Notes under the pieces: model-generated
The model's input: only the letters and a program-made list of their open reading frames with translations
Told to the model about the DNA's origin: nothing
Databases searched by the model: none
Source: CAVPOO01 sp963707015
GTDB taxonomy: Bacteria; Pseudomonadota; Gammaproteobacteria; Thiohalobacterales; Thiohalobacteraceae
Assembly (NCBI GenBank): GCA_963707015.1
Contig: CAVPOO010000015.1
Span: 310,001-374,000, forward strand
Length of the DNA stretch: 64,000 nucleotides
Direction: 5' to 3'
Position numbers and translations under genes: made by a program
Shown here: positions 9,994 to 18,057 of the stretch, one piece after another
Layout of the letters: each line of letters starts with the position of its first letter
Position numbering within the stretch: position 1 is the first letter of the stretch

Positions 9994-11218
9994 GGACCGT
10001 ATGCTCGCCCGCCTCGACCGGTGACTCGACCGCGGGCAGCTTGAAGGACAGCACTGCGGCCGCCAGCACGAACGCGGTGGACCACCACAGACAGCCGGTC
10101 AGCCCCTGGGTCTGGTAGACCCAGCCGGACAGCACGGTCCCGACCAGGCGCCCGCCGGCATTGGCCATATAGTAGAAGCCCACGTTCATGGATACCTTGT
10201 CGAAGTCGGAATAGGCCAGGATCAGATAGGAATGCACCGCCGAGTTGATGGCAAACACCACACCGAACAGGACCAGCCCGGTTACCAGCACCAGCGCCGG
10301 ATTCAGCTCGTAGTGCAGACCCAGGGCAATGGCTGCCGGGAAGGCGGCCAGAACAAGGGCCCACAGCCGAGCCGTCCCGCCACCGGGCCCCCGACCGTGG
10401 TGACTGCGCCGGATCAGCCGGGGGGCACTGGCCTGGACGAGACCGTAGCCAATCACCCACAGCGCCAGGAAGCCGCCGACCTGGGTGAAGCTCCAGCCCA
10501 GCACCGAGTAGAGAAACACTGGCAGTCCCACCACAAACCACACATCGCGCGAACCGAACAGGAAAAACCGCGCTGCCGCCAGCCAGTTGATCGCCGGTCG
10601 GTTCGAGAACACCTGGGTGAACTTCGGTTTCGATTTCATCTTGCCGACGCCCTTTGGCAGCAGCCGGGCGGTCACGATCAGAACGACTGCCAACAGCCCG
10701 GCCAGGGTTGCCAGGGCGGCGCGAAAGCCGATCCATTCGAGCAGCGCCGCTCCGACGAAGAAGCCCGCCCCTTTGAGGGCGTTCTTGGAACCGGTCAGCA
10801 CCGCTACCCAGCGGAACAGCTTCGACTCGCCGCCCCCCTGGGCCAGCGTCTTGACGCTCGCCTTGGCTGACATCTTGTTCAGATCCTTGGCGATGCCGGA
10901 CAGCGCCTGAGCAGCCATGACATAGGGCACCGACAGCCAGGCGTCGGGTACGGTGAGCAGGGACAGGGCCACCACCTGCATCCCCATGCCGATGTGCATG
11001 GTGAGGTTCAGCCCGATGCGCGCACCCAGCCAGCCGCCGACCAGGTTGGTGACGATGCCGAAGAACTCGTAGAACAGGAACAGCATGGCCACCTCGAAGG
11101 GCGAATAGCCCAGCAGGTGGAAATACAGCACCACCAGCATGCGGATGGCGCCGTCGGTGACGGTGAAGGCCCAGTAGCCGCCGGTGACGACCAGGTAATT
11201 GCGCCGGTTGCTCTCCAT
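9986..11218 (-). CDS. arsJ: ArsJ: MFS efflux transporter for 1-arseno-3-phosphoglycerate
   Basis: 410 residues with about 12 membrane segments. The N-terminus 'NYLVVTGGYWAFTVTDGAIR' and the segments 'SGIAKDLNKMSAKASVKTL' and 'SAVHSYLILAYSDFDKVSMN' are characteristic of ArsJ. ArsJ works with a dedicated GAPDH that couples arsenate to glyceraldehyde-3-phosphate; ArsJ exports the unstable product, which hydrolyses outside. The partner GAPDH gene lies upstream in the same operon, separated only by a 245-bp MITE. A fragment homologous to codons around 'PAAIALGLHYELNPALVLVT' is duplicated at 58.75 kb. Confidence 0.92.
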   Translation of the reverse strand: MESNRRNYLVVTGGYWAFTVTDGAIRMLVVLYFHLLGYSPFEVAMLFLFYEFFGIVTNLVGGWLGARIGLNLTMHIGMGMQVVALSLLTVPDAWLSVPYVMAAQALSGIAKDLNKMSAKASVKTLAQGGGESKLFRWVAVLTGSKNALKGAGFFVGAALLEWIGFRAALATLAGLLAVVLIVTARLLPKGVGKMKSKPKFTQVFSNRPAINWLAAARFFLFGSRDVWFVVGLPVFLYSVLGWSFTQVGGFLALWVIGYGLVQASAPRLIRRSHHGRGPGGGTARLWALVLAAFPAAIALGLHYELNPALVLVTGLVLFGVVFAINSAVHSYLILAYSDFDKVSMNVGFYYMANAGGRLVGTVLSGWVYQTQGLTGCLWWSTAFVLAAAVLSFKLPAVESPVEAGEHTVRV

Positions 11219-11222
11219 CGCT

Positions 11223-11467
11223 TAGCCCGGATTTCTCACAGGGATCCCGGATGCTGGCGCAGGCATCGCGTGTCTGGACGCCGCGCTGGAGGGAAAGTGG
11301 TAGCCGTAGCTACCACTTGAGTGAAGAGCAAGTGCAGGCGCGCGAGGACCAGCCAGGGCCGGGATAGGCATCTAAAAAAACACGTTGTCTTTTGCATGTT
11401 CAACACAATTTCAATGGACGCAAGAGAATACGATCTTTCCACGCCGCCCTGTGAGAAATCCGGGCTA
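11223..11467. mobile_element. MITE with 21-bp perfect terminal inverted repeats, TA-flanked
   Basis: Positions 11223-11243 (TAGCCCGGATTTCTCACAGG plus G) are the exact reverse complement of 11447-11467. The 245-bp element has no coding capacity and fills most of the gap between arsJ and its partner gapdh. Both ends carry a TA outermost, which fits TA target duplication by IS630/mariner-type transposases (inference). An internal tract of A residues and short palindromes are present. It sits inside an operon, so transcription must pass through it. Confidence 0.85.
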
Positions 11468-11478
11468 GCCCTCGTGAT

Positions 11479-12495
11479 TCAGCGGTTTCGGAGGCCCTGC
11501 GCAATCAGCCCGGCCAGCTCCATCATGCGGTTGACGTAGCCCCACTCGTTGTCGTACCAGGCCAGCACCTTCACCTGGGTGCCATCGATGACCATGGTGG
11601 AGGGCGCGTCCACGATCGCGGAGCGCGGGTCATTGGTGTAGTCGACCGAGACCAGCGGGCGCTCCTCGTAACCCAGAATCCCCTGCAGCTCGCCTTCCGC
11701 AGCGGCCTTGAACAGGGCATTGACCTCGGCCTCGCGGGTCGGGCGTTCCACCTCGAAGACCACGTCGGTGAGCGAGGCATTCAGCAGCGGGACACGCACG
11801 GCCAGCCCGTTCAGCTTGCCGGTCAGCTCGGGGAAAATTCGGGTGATCGCCTTGGCTGAACCGGTCGTGGTTGGAATCAGTGACTGGCCACAGGCGCGCG
11901 CCCGGCGCAGGTCCTTGTGTCCCTTGTCCACGATGATCTGGGTATTGGTGATGTCGTGGATGGTGGTCATGGTGCCGTGGCGGATGCCCAACCCCTCATG
12001 GATAACCTTGACCACCGGGGCCAGGCAGTTGGTCGTGCAGGAAGCCGCGGTGATGATGTCATGGCGGTCGGGCTCGTAGCGGTCATGGTTGATGCCGTAC
12101 ACGATATTGATCGCCGGGTCCGGCACCGGGGCGGAGACCAGCACCTTCTTCACCCCCTGGTCGAAATAGGGCTCCAGTGCCTCGCGGGTCTTGAACTTGC
12201 CGGAACACTCGATCACCAGCTCGATGCCCATCCCGGCCCAGTCGATCTCGCCGGGGGTCTTGTGCATCGAGTAGCCAACCGGTTTTCCGTCTACCCGCAG
12301 CGTGTTCGCATCGGCGGTAATCAATCGATCCCAGCGACCGTGCACGGAATCGAAGGTCAGCAGATGCGCCATGCAGGCCGCGTCACCGGCGATTTCGTTG
12401 ACATGTGTGATCTCGTAACCCGGGTTGTCCCAGCCGGCGCGAAAACCCAGTCGTCCCATGCGCCCGAAGCCATTAATGCCTACACGAACCGTCAT
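11479..12495 (-). CDS. Arsenate-resistance glyceraldehyde-3-phosphate dehydrogenase (ArsJ partner)
   Basis: 338 residues, type I GAPDH: Rossmann motif 'VGINGFGRMGRLGFRAGWDN' at the N-terminus, catalytic Cys in 'ASCTTNCLAPV' near residue 152, and C-terminal 'AWYDNEWGYVNRMMEL'. In ars operons this enzyme uses arsenate in place of phosphate to make 1-arseno-3-phosphoglycerate, the ArsJ substrate. It lies 36 bp after arsR. The sequence alone does not separate arsenate-dedicated from glycolytic GAPDH; linkage to arsR and arsJ is the reason for the call. Confidence 0.92.
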   Translation of the reverse strand: MTVRVGINGFGRMGRLGFRAGWDNPGYEITHVNEIAGDAACMAHLLTFDSVHGRWDRLITADANTLRVDGKPVGYSMHKTPGEIDWAGMGIELVIECSGKFKTREALEPYFDQGVKKVLVSAPVPDPAINIVYGINHDRYEPDRHDIITAASCTTNCLAPVVKVIHEGLGIRHGTMTTIHDITNTQIIVDKGHKDLRRARACGQSLIPTTTGSAKAITRIFPELTGKLNGLAVRVPLLNASLTDVVFEVERPTREAEVNALFKAAAEGELQGILGYEERPLVSVDYTNDPRSAIVDAPSTMVIDGTQVKVLAWYDNEWGYVNRMMELAGLIAQGLRNR

Positions 12496-12531
12496 TCCGA
12501 TTGTCTCCTTATTGAGCTGAATTGTGATGTA

Positions 12532-12879
12532 TCAGGCGCAGCAGGCACTCTCCGGCCGGTTCGGCATTTCAGTCAGTGATTGCAGGTCGTCGTTGAAGGG
12601 GGATTGCGTGATCATCCCCTCGGCCGTTGCCGCAAGGACCTCGCGGCCCCAGTCCGGCAGGTCGGGGTTCAGCCGGTAGTAGATCCACTGCCCGTGACGC
12701 CGGTCCACTACCACGCCCGTTTCACGCAACTGCGCCAGATGGCGGGATATCTTCGGCTGGATCTCGTCCAGCGCATGGGTGAGCTCACAGACACAGAGTT
12801 CGCCCTCGCTGCTCAGCAGCACCAGCATGCGCAGGCGAGTGACATCACTCAGGGCTTTGAAGAATTGATCGGCTTGCAT
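12532..12879 (-). CDS. arsR: ArsR/SmtB-family arsenic-responsive repressor
   Basis: 115 residues from ATG 12877-12879 (an in-frame start 30 bp upstream would add ten residues). The winged HTH 'RHLAQLRETGVVVDRRHGQW' follows the metal-sensing helix 'ELCVCELTHAL', whose Cys-x-Cys is the As(III) site of classical ArsR. The C-terminal tail ends 'ESACCA', an extra vicinal cysteine pair that might also bind As(III) (inference). It is first in a five-gene operon arsR-gapdh-arsJ-permease-thioredoxin and presumably represses its own promoter at ~12.96 kb. Confidence 0.93.
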   Translation of the reverse strand: MQADQFFKALSDVTRLRMLVLLSSEGELCVCELTHALDEIQPKISRHLAQLRETGVVVDRRHGQWIYYRLNPDLPDWGREVLAATAEGMITQSPFNDDLQSLTEMPNRPESACCA

Positions 12880-12939
12880 GGTAAGGGTACTCGTCGTTGA
12901 TCGGTGCATGATCGTGTTGTGGACAAGGCGGGCAGATCG

Positions 12940-12990
12940 AAATCATATACGCAATAGCATATATACCCTCTCGCATATATAATAGTCAAC
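12940..12990 (-). promoter_or_regulatory. arsR operon promoter and likely ArsR operator
   Basis: Reading the minus strand, TTGACT (12984-12989) is followed after 18 bp by TATATA (12960-12965). The spacer and the sequence just downstream carry repeated ATATATGC/GTATATG units, the AT-rich imperfect dyad expected for an ArsR site. The transcript would start about 70-80 nt before the arsR ATG. Inferred from motif and position. Confidence 0.6.
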
Positions 12991-13215
12991 GCCACTCTTT
13001 AAATTGAACGAAATAAATCCCACCACCCTTCGTTAGACTCTGCAGTACCTGAGGCCGTTGCGTAAGGGAAAATTCAGTTTATGCGAGACAGGACAGGCGC
13101 AAGGTTCGCGGCAAGCCAGGCGCTTGCTTACCTGCTCGATTGAAATCATCACAGAATAACTCCAAGCGGCTCGCTGGCTGATTTCCTGTGACCGCTTACC
13201 CTAGTTACCAACCAC

Positions 13216-13420
13216 GCTTAAGTGGAATGGCACTTACTTAGGCGGTTCCCTAATCAATGTAGGGTGGGTCAGGCACGCCGTTTGTGCCGTAACCCACCGG
13301 ATGTGCCAGCAGGCACCCATCAAAACTTCATCGTGTTGCTTCGCAACGCCTGGTGGGTTACGCAAAAAGCGCTAACCCACCCTACATTTCGACTTAAGTC
13401 AGTGCCATTCCGCTTAAGTG
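13216..13420. repeat. R1 palindromic repeat/MITE, full copy A
   Basis: About 200 bp bounded by imperfect inverted repeats (left TTAAGTGGAATGGCACTTAC, right GTGCCATTCCGCTTAAG). The interior also pairs: GTAGGGTGGGT...ACCCACCCTAC and CCCACCGGATG...CCTGGTGGG. Related copies lie at 40945-41138, 42393-42472, 63648-63818 and 63917 to the window end. No coding capacity. The surrounding 12910-13550 gap otherwise holds only the ars promoter and a GC-rich palindrome GGCCCGCGCGGGCC at 13452-13465. Confidence 0.85.
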
Positions 13421-13550
13421 ATGGATGAAGGGAGGGCGTTGATCGAAGGTGGGCCCGCGCGGGCCGTTCTTAGTGGTTGCTTTGCGCGAAACGGGGCGAT
13501 TATGTTCCCTGTAGCGATACCGGGTTAACCCGCCCGGCACAATAAAACTG

Positions 13551-14696
13551 CTATAACTCGACCTTGATTTCCCTGGCTTCGGTCATGACCTGAATCGCCG
13601 CCTCAAGATCGATCTGATCCGGATTGGAGGTGCTTTGCTGTTCGAGCGCCTGTACGACTTCACGCTGCTCCAGTGTGGAATGGCAGCCGTCGCGATCCTG
13701 CATATAGGCGGCCCAGGGTACAAACTTTGTTAACGGAAACAACTGCCGGGCTTGTGGCGAGATATCGATATGCAGGCCGGCGATGAACAAGACCTTTTTA
13801 CGATGATAACGATGTTCTTTGACAATCGTACGAAACGTGCGATCGAATTCGATCTGGGTATTGATCTGCGCTGCGGTCAACATCGGCGACCGCGCAGTGA
13901 TAATCTGCGGCATGTAGCGGATTAAATTGTGTTCCAGGTGATCCACACCTTCTTCCATTCGCGGAATACTGCGCCGGAAATAAAACAGGTCTGCATTCAG
14001 GTTGGCGCCCATCGGTTGGGGTGTTGTACCACCGAATGCCGAGTCTCCCACCCGCTCGATAAGGGCGGAGGATGCAGCAAATACCTTTGCGGTACTGAGA
14101 ATCTCAAGCGGTATGCGCTTGCCGCTCGGGTCTGTTTCGATCAGCTTGTCCAGGCGTAACAACAGGCCTTCATCGCGATCCTCGCGCAACAGCTGATTAT
14201 CAACGATTAAGCATTCCTGCCCGGCATGCAGGTGTAACAGGATATTCTGCTGAGCAAACTCGTATTCATTCTGATACCAGGTAATCACATGATGCACTTT
14301 ACCGCAGTTTGGGCCGCACTCCTGGCTTGTGGTCTGCAGACGCCGATAGGTGCCAAAGGTTTTGGTTTGCGGGTCGTAGCCCACATGACTGGCCTGAATG
14401 ATCACCAGGTCCTGGCCATGCTCGGCATGCGGCCCGTGGCGATCGGTGGCGACTATCCCGCCGACCTGGCCATGGTTAAACGGGAAGGTGCCAAAGTGCT
14501 TGGCAATCATGATAATGGGATAGCCCTGGCTCTCGTCCGAACAAAAGGCGCGTGACGGCATGATTTTGCCCGCCTCAAAACCCAGCGACATGCACCAGTT
14601 ATACAGGCGTGGCATGAAAAGGTTGTAACGCATCATCATGCCCTGCGACTGGAAGCCACCTACGGGCTCAACCATATTCGCGGCTAAATCTGGCAT
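13551..14696 (-). CDS. LCIB-like carbonic anhydrase family protein (putative)
   Basis: 381 residues from ATG 14694-14696. The central part 'IMPSRAFCSDESQGYPIIMI' followed by 'AKHFGTFPFNHGQVGG' and 'DLVIIQASHVGYDPQTKTFG' resembles the low-CO2-inducible LCIB/LCIC proteins, a branch of beta-type carbonic anhydrases in which Cys, His and Cys bind zinc. Candidate ligands here are the Cys of 'RAFCSDE', a His in 'ASHVGYD' and a later Cys ('QECGPNCGKV'). If correct it interconverts CO2 and bicarbonate. The frame extends to 15056 but the upstream part overlaps the divergent PA2779-like gene. Family recognised from memory; activity is inferred. Confidence 0.6.
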   Translation of the reverse strand: MPDLAANMVEPVGGFQSQGMMMRYNLFMPRLYNWCMSLGFEAGKIMPSRAFCSDESQGYPIIMIAKHFGTFPFNHGQVGGIVATDRHGPHAEHGQDLVIIQASHVGYDPQTKTFGTYRRLQTTSQECGPNCGKVHHVITWYQNEYEFAQQNILLHLHAGQECLIVDNQLLREDRDEGLLLRLDKLIETDPSGKRIPLEILSTAKVFAASSALIERVGDSAFGGTTPQPMGANLNADLFYFRRSIPRMEEGVDHLEHNLIRYMPQIITARSPMLTAAQINTQIEFDRTFRTIVKEHRYHRKKVLFIAGLHIDISPQARQLFPLTKFVPWAAYMQDRDGCHSTLEQREVVQALEQQSTSNPDQIDLEAAIQVMTEAREIKVEL

Positions 14697-14726
14697 CAGT
14701 AACCCGCCGGTTGTGTTTGCTCGCCT

Positions 14727-15053
14727 GTGTTCAAACTGAAGTATAACGAAAGCCACAGGCATTTCCTGTTCACCGACGCCGCCCTGCTGACGCTTATGCC
14801 GATGCTGCCCGTGCAGGCGGCAATGATCGGTACCGATCAGATTGTCAATCCGGCACAGTCCGGTCTGGATCGAGATGAACTTGCCAGGCTTTTCGACGAG
14901 GAGGCTGCGCAGCAGCAACGGCTGGCCTGGGGCGTCAGTCCCGACTGGATCAAGGCGCGCGTTAGCAGTCTGACCGATGCCGAGCTTGCCCGGATCGGTC
15001 AGGAGACCGACAATGGGTGCCGCGGTGGGTACGGCGATTGCCACGAGCGATGA
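14727..15053 (+). CDS. PA2779-like secreted/membrane protein (possibly frameshifted at its C-terminus)
   Basis: 108 residues from GTG 14727. A signal-like segment 'DAALLTLMPMLPVQA' precedes 'AMIGTDQIV', and the body has 'WGVSPDWIKARVSSLTDAEL', the hallmark of PA2779-family proteins (GVSP..A..RV..LTD.E). Family members normally finish with a Gly-rich turn and a membrane helix; here the frame runs into 'GCRGGYGDCHER' and stops. The next ORF, starting inside it in another frame, begins 'MGAAVGTAIATSDD' and ends His-rich, so a one-base shift near 15013 would fuse them. It diverges from the LCIB-like gene. Confidence 0.6.
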   Translation: MFKLKYNESHRHFLFTDAALLTLMPMLPVQAAMIGTDQIVNPAQSGLDRDELARLFDEEAAQQQRLAWGVSPDWIKARVSSLTDAELARIGQETDNGCRGGYGDCHER

Positions 15054-15201
15054 CAAACACGCGCCTGAAGAGAAGGTGATCTACGTGGAAGAACACCACT
15101 ACCACGGGCCTCCCGGGCATGGCCATGGTCACCGCATCCCGCCCGGGCACGCCAAGCACAGACACAAACACAAACACAAGCATAAACACTGGCACGACTA
15201 A
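15013..15201 (+). CDS. Histidine-rich ORF overlapping the PA2779-like gene
   Basis: 62 residues from ATG 15013, overlapping the previous gene by 41 bp in a different frame. The C-terminus alternates His and Lys ('KHRHKHKHKHKHWHD') after 'HHYHGPPGHGHGHRIPPGH', a probable metal-binding or polyphosphate-type tail. It may be an independent small gene, or the true C-terminus of the PA2779-like protein after a frameshift. No family recognised. Confidence 0.5.
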   Translation: MGAAVGTAIATSDDKHAPEEKVIYVEEHHYHGPPGHGHGHRIPPGHAKHRHKHKHKHKHWHD

Positions 15202-15328
15202 TCAGCGGCGCCATCCCGATGGAACCGGGGCGACCTCGGGCGATCGGGCGCGGGCAACCCCATCACGGGCACGAACGACATGCCTGGAAAGTTGTCACAA
15301 AGTTCTCTATCCTTAGGCTACGATCAGG

Positions 15329-16414
15329 ATGAGGGATCCTGAGAGATATCCACCAAGGTCCGGCCGATCATTTATCGTGAACCCTTCGTTGACTGAATAC
15401 CTGACCGGTGTTCTGCGCAAAAGGCGCGTCGAAAAAACTACCAGGCGGCACAAAGAGGCCATCGTCCGCGAGGCGATCGAGAGTGCCGTGGACGGCACGG
15501 ATAAAACGATCCGGCTGGTGATGGGATACCGGAAAAAGCTCTGGCGCGCGACAGAATACTGTCTGGATTATGTTGACGACCTGATCGAAGCGATTCCCCC
15601 GGCGGTTGAATTCAGCAGCAGAACCTTCACCAGCGATCCGCGGGTCAATGCGTTTTTTGTCAATGTCGATGATCTGCAGGCCGCCTTCAGCCACAGTTCC
15701 GAGATGCGGGATTTCCTTGAGAGCCATGAAAACAACGGCCTGACCGAGTGCTGCGCCCTGGTGTGTATGAAAAAAACCGAAAGAAACGTTTTCGGGATGC
15801 AGCTGGTCGGCAACATGGTGCAGAAGGACGTACCGCAGACGACTGTCAACTTTTCCGACTATGAGATCAATTCGCCTGCCGCAACAGAGCCCGAAACAAG
15901 GAAAGGGTTGAAGAACTGTCTTTTCGAAGGTGTCGTTACGAGCGCGCTGGAGGGCCTGTCCTCCTCCCGCTACTGGCAAAAGGACCTTGACCGGCAGAAG
16001 CGTCTGCTGCAGACCAGGCGCAAGGCGCTCGAAACGCAGGATCAGGGCTCGGAGTCGGCCAGCGACAAGCACCACCGGATTGAGGAAATCAACAAGAAGC
16101 TGGCGTCCATAGAGGAGCGCCGGAAACAGACCAGCCTGGACGGTCCCGAGGCCGGTCTCGAGCAACTGAATCAGGTCCTCGCCCACCCAGAGGACTTCGT
16201 CCGCCTCACGACGACGTCGCTGACACTGGACCGACTTGGCGTCAAGATCGACGGAGATACAGACCAGAAGGGACACCGGATCGATCTGGCCGAGGTCGAG
16301 ATCGGACGGTCGAACCGCCGGGTCGTGGTGCTGGCAAAATTCCCCACCGACGAGATACGGCCGCGCGCGGACTTCGTGAAAAACGCCGCGCAGTATCTCT
16401 CCCTCTCCCTGTAA
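15329..16414 (+). CDS. Hypothetical protein with central coiled coil
   Basis: 361 residues, no signal peptide or membrane helix. Basic N-terminus ('LRKRRVEKTTRRHKE'), a globular middle ('FFVNVDDLQAAFSHSSEMRD', 'CCALVCMKKTERNVFGMQL'), then a charged coiled coil around residues 215-270 ('KDLDRQKRLLQTRRKAL', 'HHRIEEINKKLASIEERR'), and a C-terminal beta-rich end. I do not recognise the family. Codon use matches the neighbours, so it is probably a resident gene. The start is uncertain: GTG 15377 is also possible. Confidence 0.75.
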   Translation: MRDPERYPPRSGRSFIVNPSLTEYLTGVLRKRRVEKTTRRHKEAIVREAIESAVDGTDKTIRLVMGYRKKLWRATEYCLDYVDDLIEAIPPAVEFSSRTFTSDPRVNAFFVNVDDLQAAFSHSSEMRDFLESHENNGLTECCALVCMKKTERNVFGMQLVGNMVQKDVPQTTVNFSDYEINSPAATEPETRKGLKNCLFEGVVTSALEGLSSSRYWQKDLDRQKRLLQTRRKALETQDQGSESASDKHHRIEEINKKLASIEERRKQTSLDGPEAGLEQLNQVLAHPEDFVRLTTTSLTLDRLGVKIDGDTDQKGHRIDLAEVEIGRSNRRVVVLAKFPTDEIRPRADFVKNAAQYLSLSL

Positions 16415-16809
16415 ACGCGGTCGGGTTACCGGCGAGGCCCGCGGAATCCGGCGGGTGCCGGATAATTGCCGCGCAGCCGCAGCGGCGACGCGCGCCAGAA
16501 ACATAACGCATTGATTTAAAGTATAATTGGACGCGGCCATTAAGAAATGTTATTATTCGCGCTGATTTCTGACCGGCCCAGCTGTCATAGATGTGGTTTT
16601 GGAGCAACGGGTAGGAGAATCGGCACCTCCCGTGACCCGGCATCCACAGGGCGTCCACGCAGCTTCTGATTAGTGTACGGCGCCACAAAGGCCAGCAGGC
16701 CGTTAGCCCCAACCATCGTTACGCACCTGTGACGCGACACAGTCAGCGCACTGACAGTGGCAGTTGCCTCGTCAAGCGCGATTCTTTACGACCTGACAGG
16801 AGACGAGTA
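16415..16809. other. Intergenic stretch
   Basis: About 395 bp between two unknown genes. It includes an AT-rich island near 16515-16560 (TTAAAGTATAATTGG) that could hold a promoter for the gene at 16810. No ORF, RNA or repeat recognised. Confidence 0.4.
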
Positions 16810-17094
16810 GTGGATAAGGATTTGATGTTTTTCTGCATCCCGCAGCAGGCCTACATGCGCACCGACAACTGCATCAAACTGCGTAATCGCCCGGTGGGCA
16901 AGGTACCGGCCGGCGCGCAACCCAAATTGCGGGCGTGTGAGCGGTGCAGCATGTATCCGCTGGTCGATACCCTGACGGTTCCGACGGTGAGCCTGGCCCA
17001 GTATCTGGGTGGCCGCAAGCCAGCGGTGGCCAATCTCAAGTCGGCCAAGATCAAGAAAGTCATTCAGGCACATCTGGAACAGGAGGCCGTGTAG
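16810..17094 (+). CDS. Small cysteine-containing hypothetical protein
   Basis: 94 residues from GTG 16810, preceded by AGGAGA; the frame is open further upstream to 16729 but that part looks non-coding. Cysteines in 'FFCIPQQAYMRTDNCIKLRN' and 'LRACERCSMYPLVDTL' could form a zinc or iron-sulfur site. The C-terminus is basic ('NLKSAKIKKVIQAHLEQ'). It precedes the sucrose operon by 60 bp on the same strand and might be co-transcribed. Family not recognised. Confidence 0.65.
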   Translation: MDKDLMFFCIPQQAYMRTDNCIKLRNRPVGKVPAGAQPKLRACERCSMYPLVDTLTVPTVSLAQYLGGRKPAVANLKSAKIKKVIQAHLEQEAV

Positions 17095-17154
17095 CGCGGT
17101 CCCTCGGCCACGGTTGGCGGTCATTTCTGGCCGTTTGCATTGGGTCAAAGGACG

Positions 17155-18057
17155 ATGAATAAGATCGGCGGGCGGCCCCTCGTTTTTGGGGAGGTTCTGT
17201 TCGACTGTTTCCCCGACGGCCGGGCGGTGATGGGGGGAGCACCCTTCAATGTCGCCTGGCACCTGCAGGGATTCGGCCTGGCTCCCTGCCTGATCAGCCG
17301 CATCGGCACGGATGCCCAGGGCGAGGACGTGCTGTCGATCATGCAGGCCTGGGGCATGGATACCCAGGGTGTCCAGCGCGACGGACGTCACCCGACAGGG
17401 CGGGTGCAGATCAGCATGCAGGGAAAGGCGCATACCTTCGACATACTTCCCGACCAGGCCTACGATTTTATCGACGCCAACGCCGCTGCAACGGCGGCGC
17501 GACTGGCACAGGCCTCCGTGATCTACTACGGGAGTCTGGTCAGCCGCAATCCGGTGTCAGCGTCGGCGCTCAAGGCCTTGCTGGAACAGAATTTGCCGGC
17601 CTTTGTCGACATCAACCTGCGCGCGCCCTGGTGGCAGGCGGACAGCCTGCCGACCCTGTTCCACCGGGCCCGGTGGGCAAAACTCAATGATGAAGAACTG
17701 ATCGAGCTGTTCGGGGACGACGCTGCGAGCAGCACGCTGGCACCCCTGGCCGAGCGTGTCCGCAGGCAATACGGGCTGGAACTCGTGATTGTGACCCGCG
17801 GTGCCGATGGCGCCCTGCTGGTGAAAGACCAGGAGGTGCTGCGGGGTGAGCCGGTGGGGGTGGAGGATCTGGTCGATACCGTCGGTGCGGGGGATGGCTT
17901 CAGTGCCGTGTGCCTGTTAGGGCTGATCCAGGGCTGGGAGCTTGGCGAGATTCTCAGCCGGGCGCTGGAGTTCGCGGCGCAGATCTGTCGCCAGCAGGGT
18001 GCCACGGCGCAGGATCCCGGGCTTTACTCCGACTTTCTGCGCCGGTGGCAGGCGTGA
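17155..18057 (+). CDS. PfkB-family carbohydrate kinase, likely fructokinase of the sucrose operon
   Basis: 300 residues. The ribokinase-fold signatures are present: 'VMGGAPFNVAWHLQGFG' near residue 24 and 'DTVGAGDGFSAVCLLGL' near 242, the latter with the anion-hole Gly-Ala-Gly-Asp and catalytic Asp. ATG 17155 has AAAGGA upstream. Its TGA overlaps the GTG of the SPS gene (GTGA), so translation is coupled. With SPS and sucrose synthase downstream it most likely phosphorylates fructose to fructose-6-phosphate, the SPS substrate, recycling the fructose released by sucrose synthase. Substrate choice is inferred from context. Confidence 0.87.
   Translation: MNKIGGRPLVFGEVLFDCFPDGRAVMGGAPFNVAWHLQGFGLAPCLISRIGTDAQGEDVLSIMQAWGMDTQGVQRDGRHPTGRVQISMQGKAHTFDILPDQAYDFIDANAAATAARLAQASVIYYGSLVSRNPVSASALKALLEQNLPAFVDINLRAPWWQADSLPTLFHRARWAKLNDEELIELFGDDAASSTLAPLAERVRRQYGLELVIVTRGADGALLVKDQEVLRGEPVGVEDLVDTVGAGDGFSAVCLLGLIQGWELGEILSRALEFAAQICRQQGATAQDPGLYSDFLRRWQA

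Noticed and set aside
13222..13428. 68-codon ORF in the 13.2-kb repeat
   Set aside because: Lies wholly inside an R1 palindrome that recurs elsewhere; not a gene.
14697..15056. N-terminal 120-residue extension of the LCIB-like frame
   Set aside because: Overlaps the plus-strand PA2779-like gene and shows no homology; ATG 14696 preferred.
17910..18053. Upstream extension of the SPS frame
   Set aside because: Lies inside the PfkB gene; GTG 18054 overlaps its stop and starts the GT-B fold properly.
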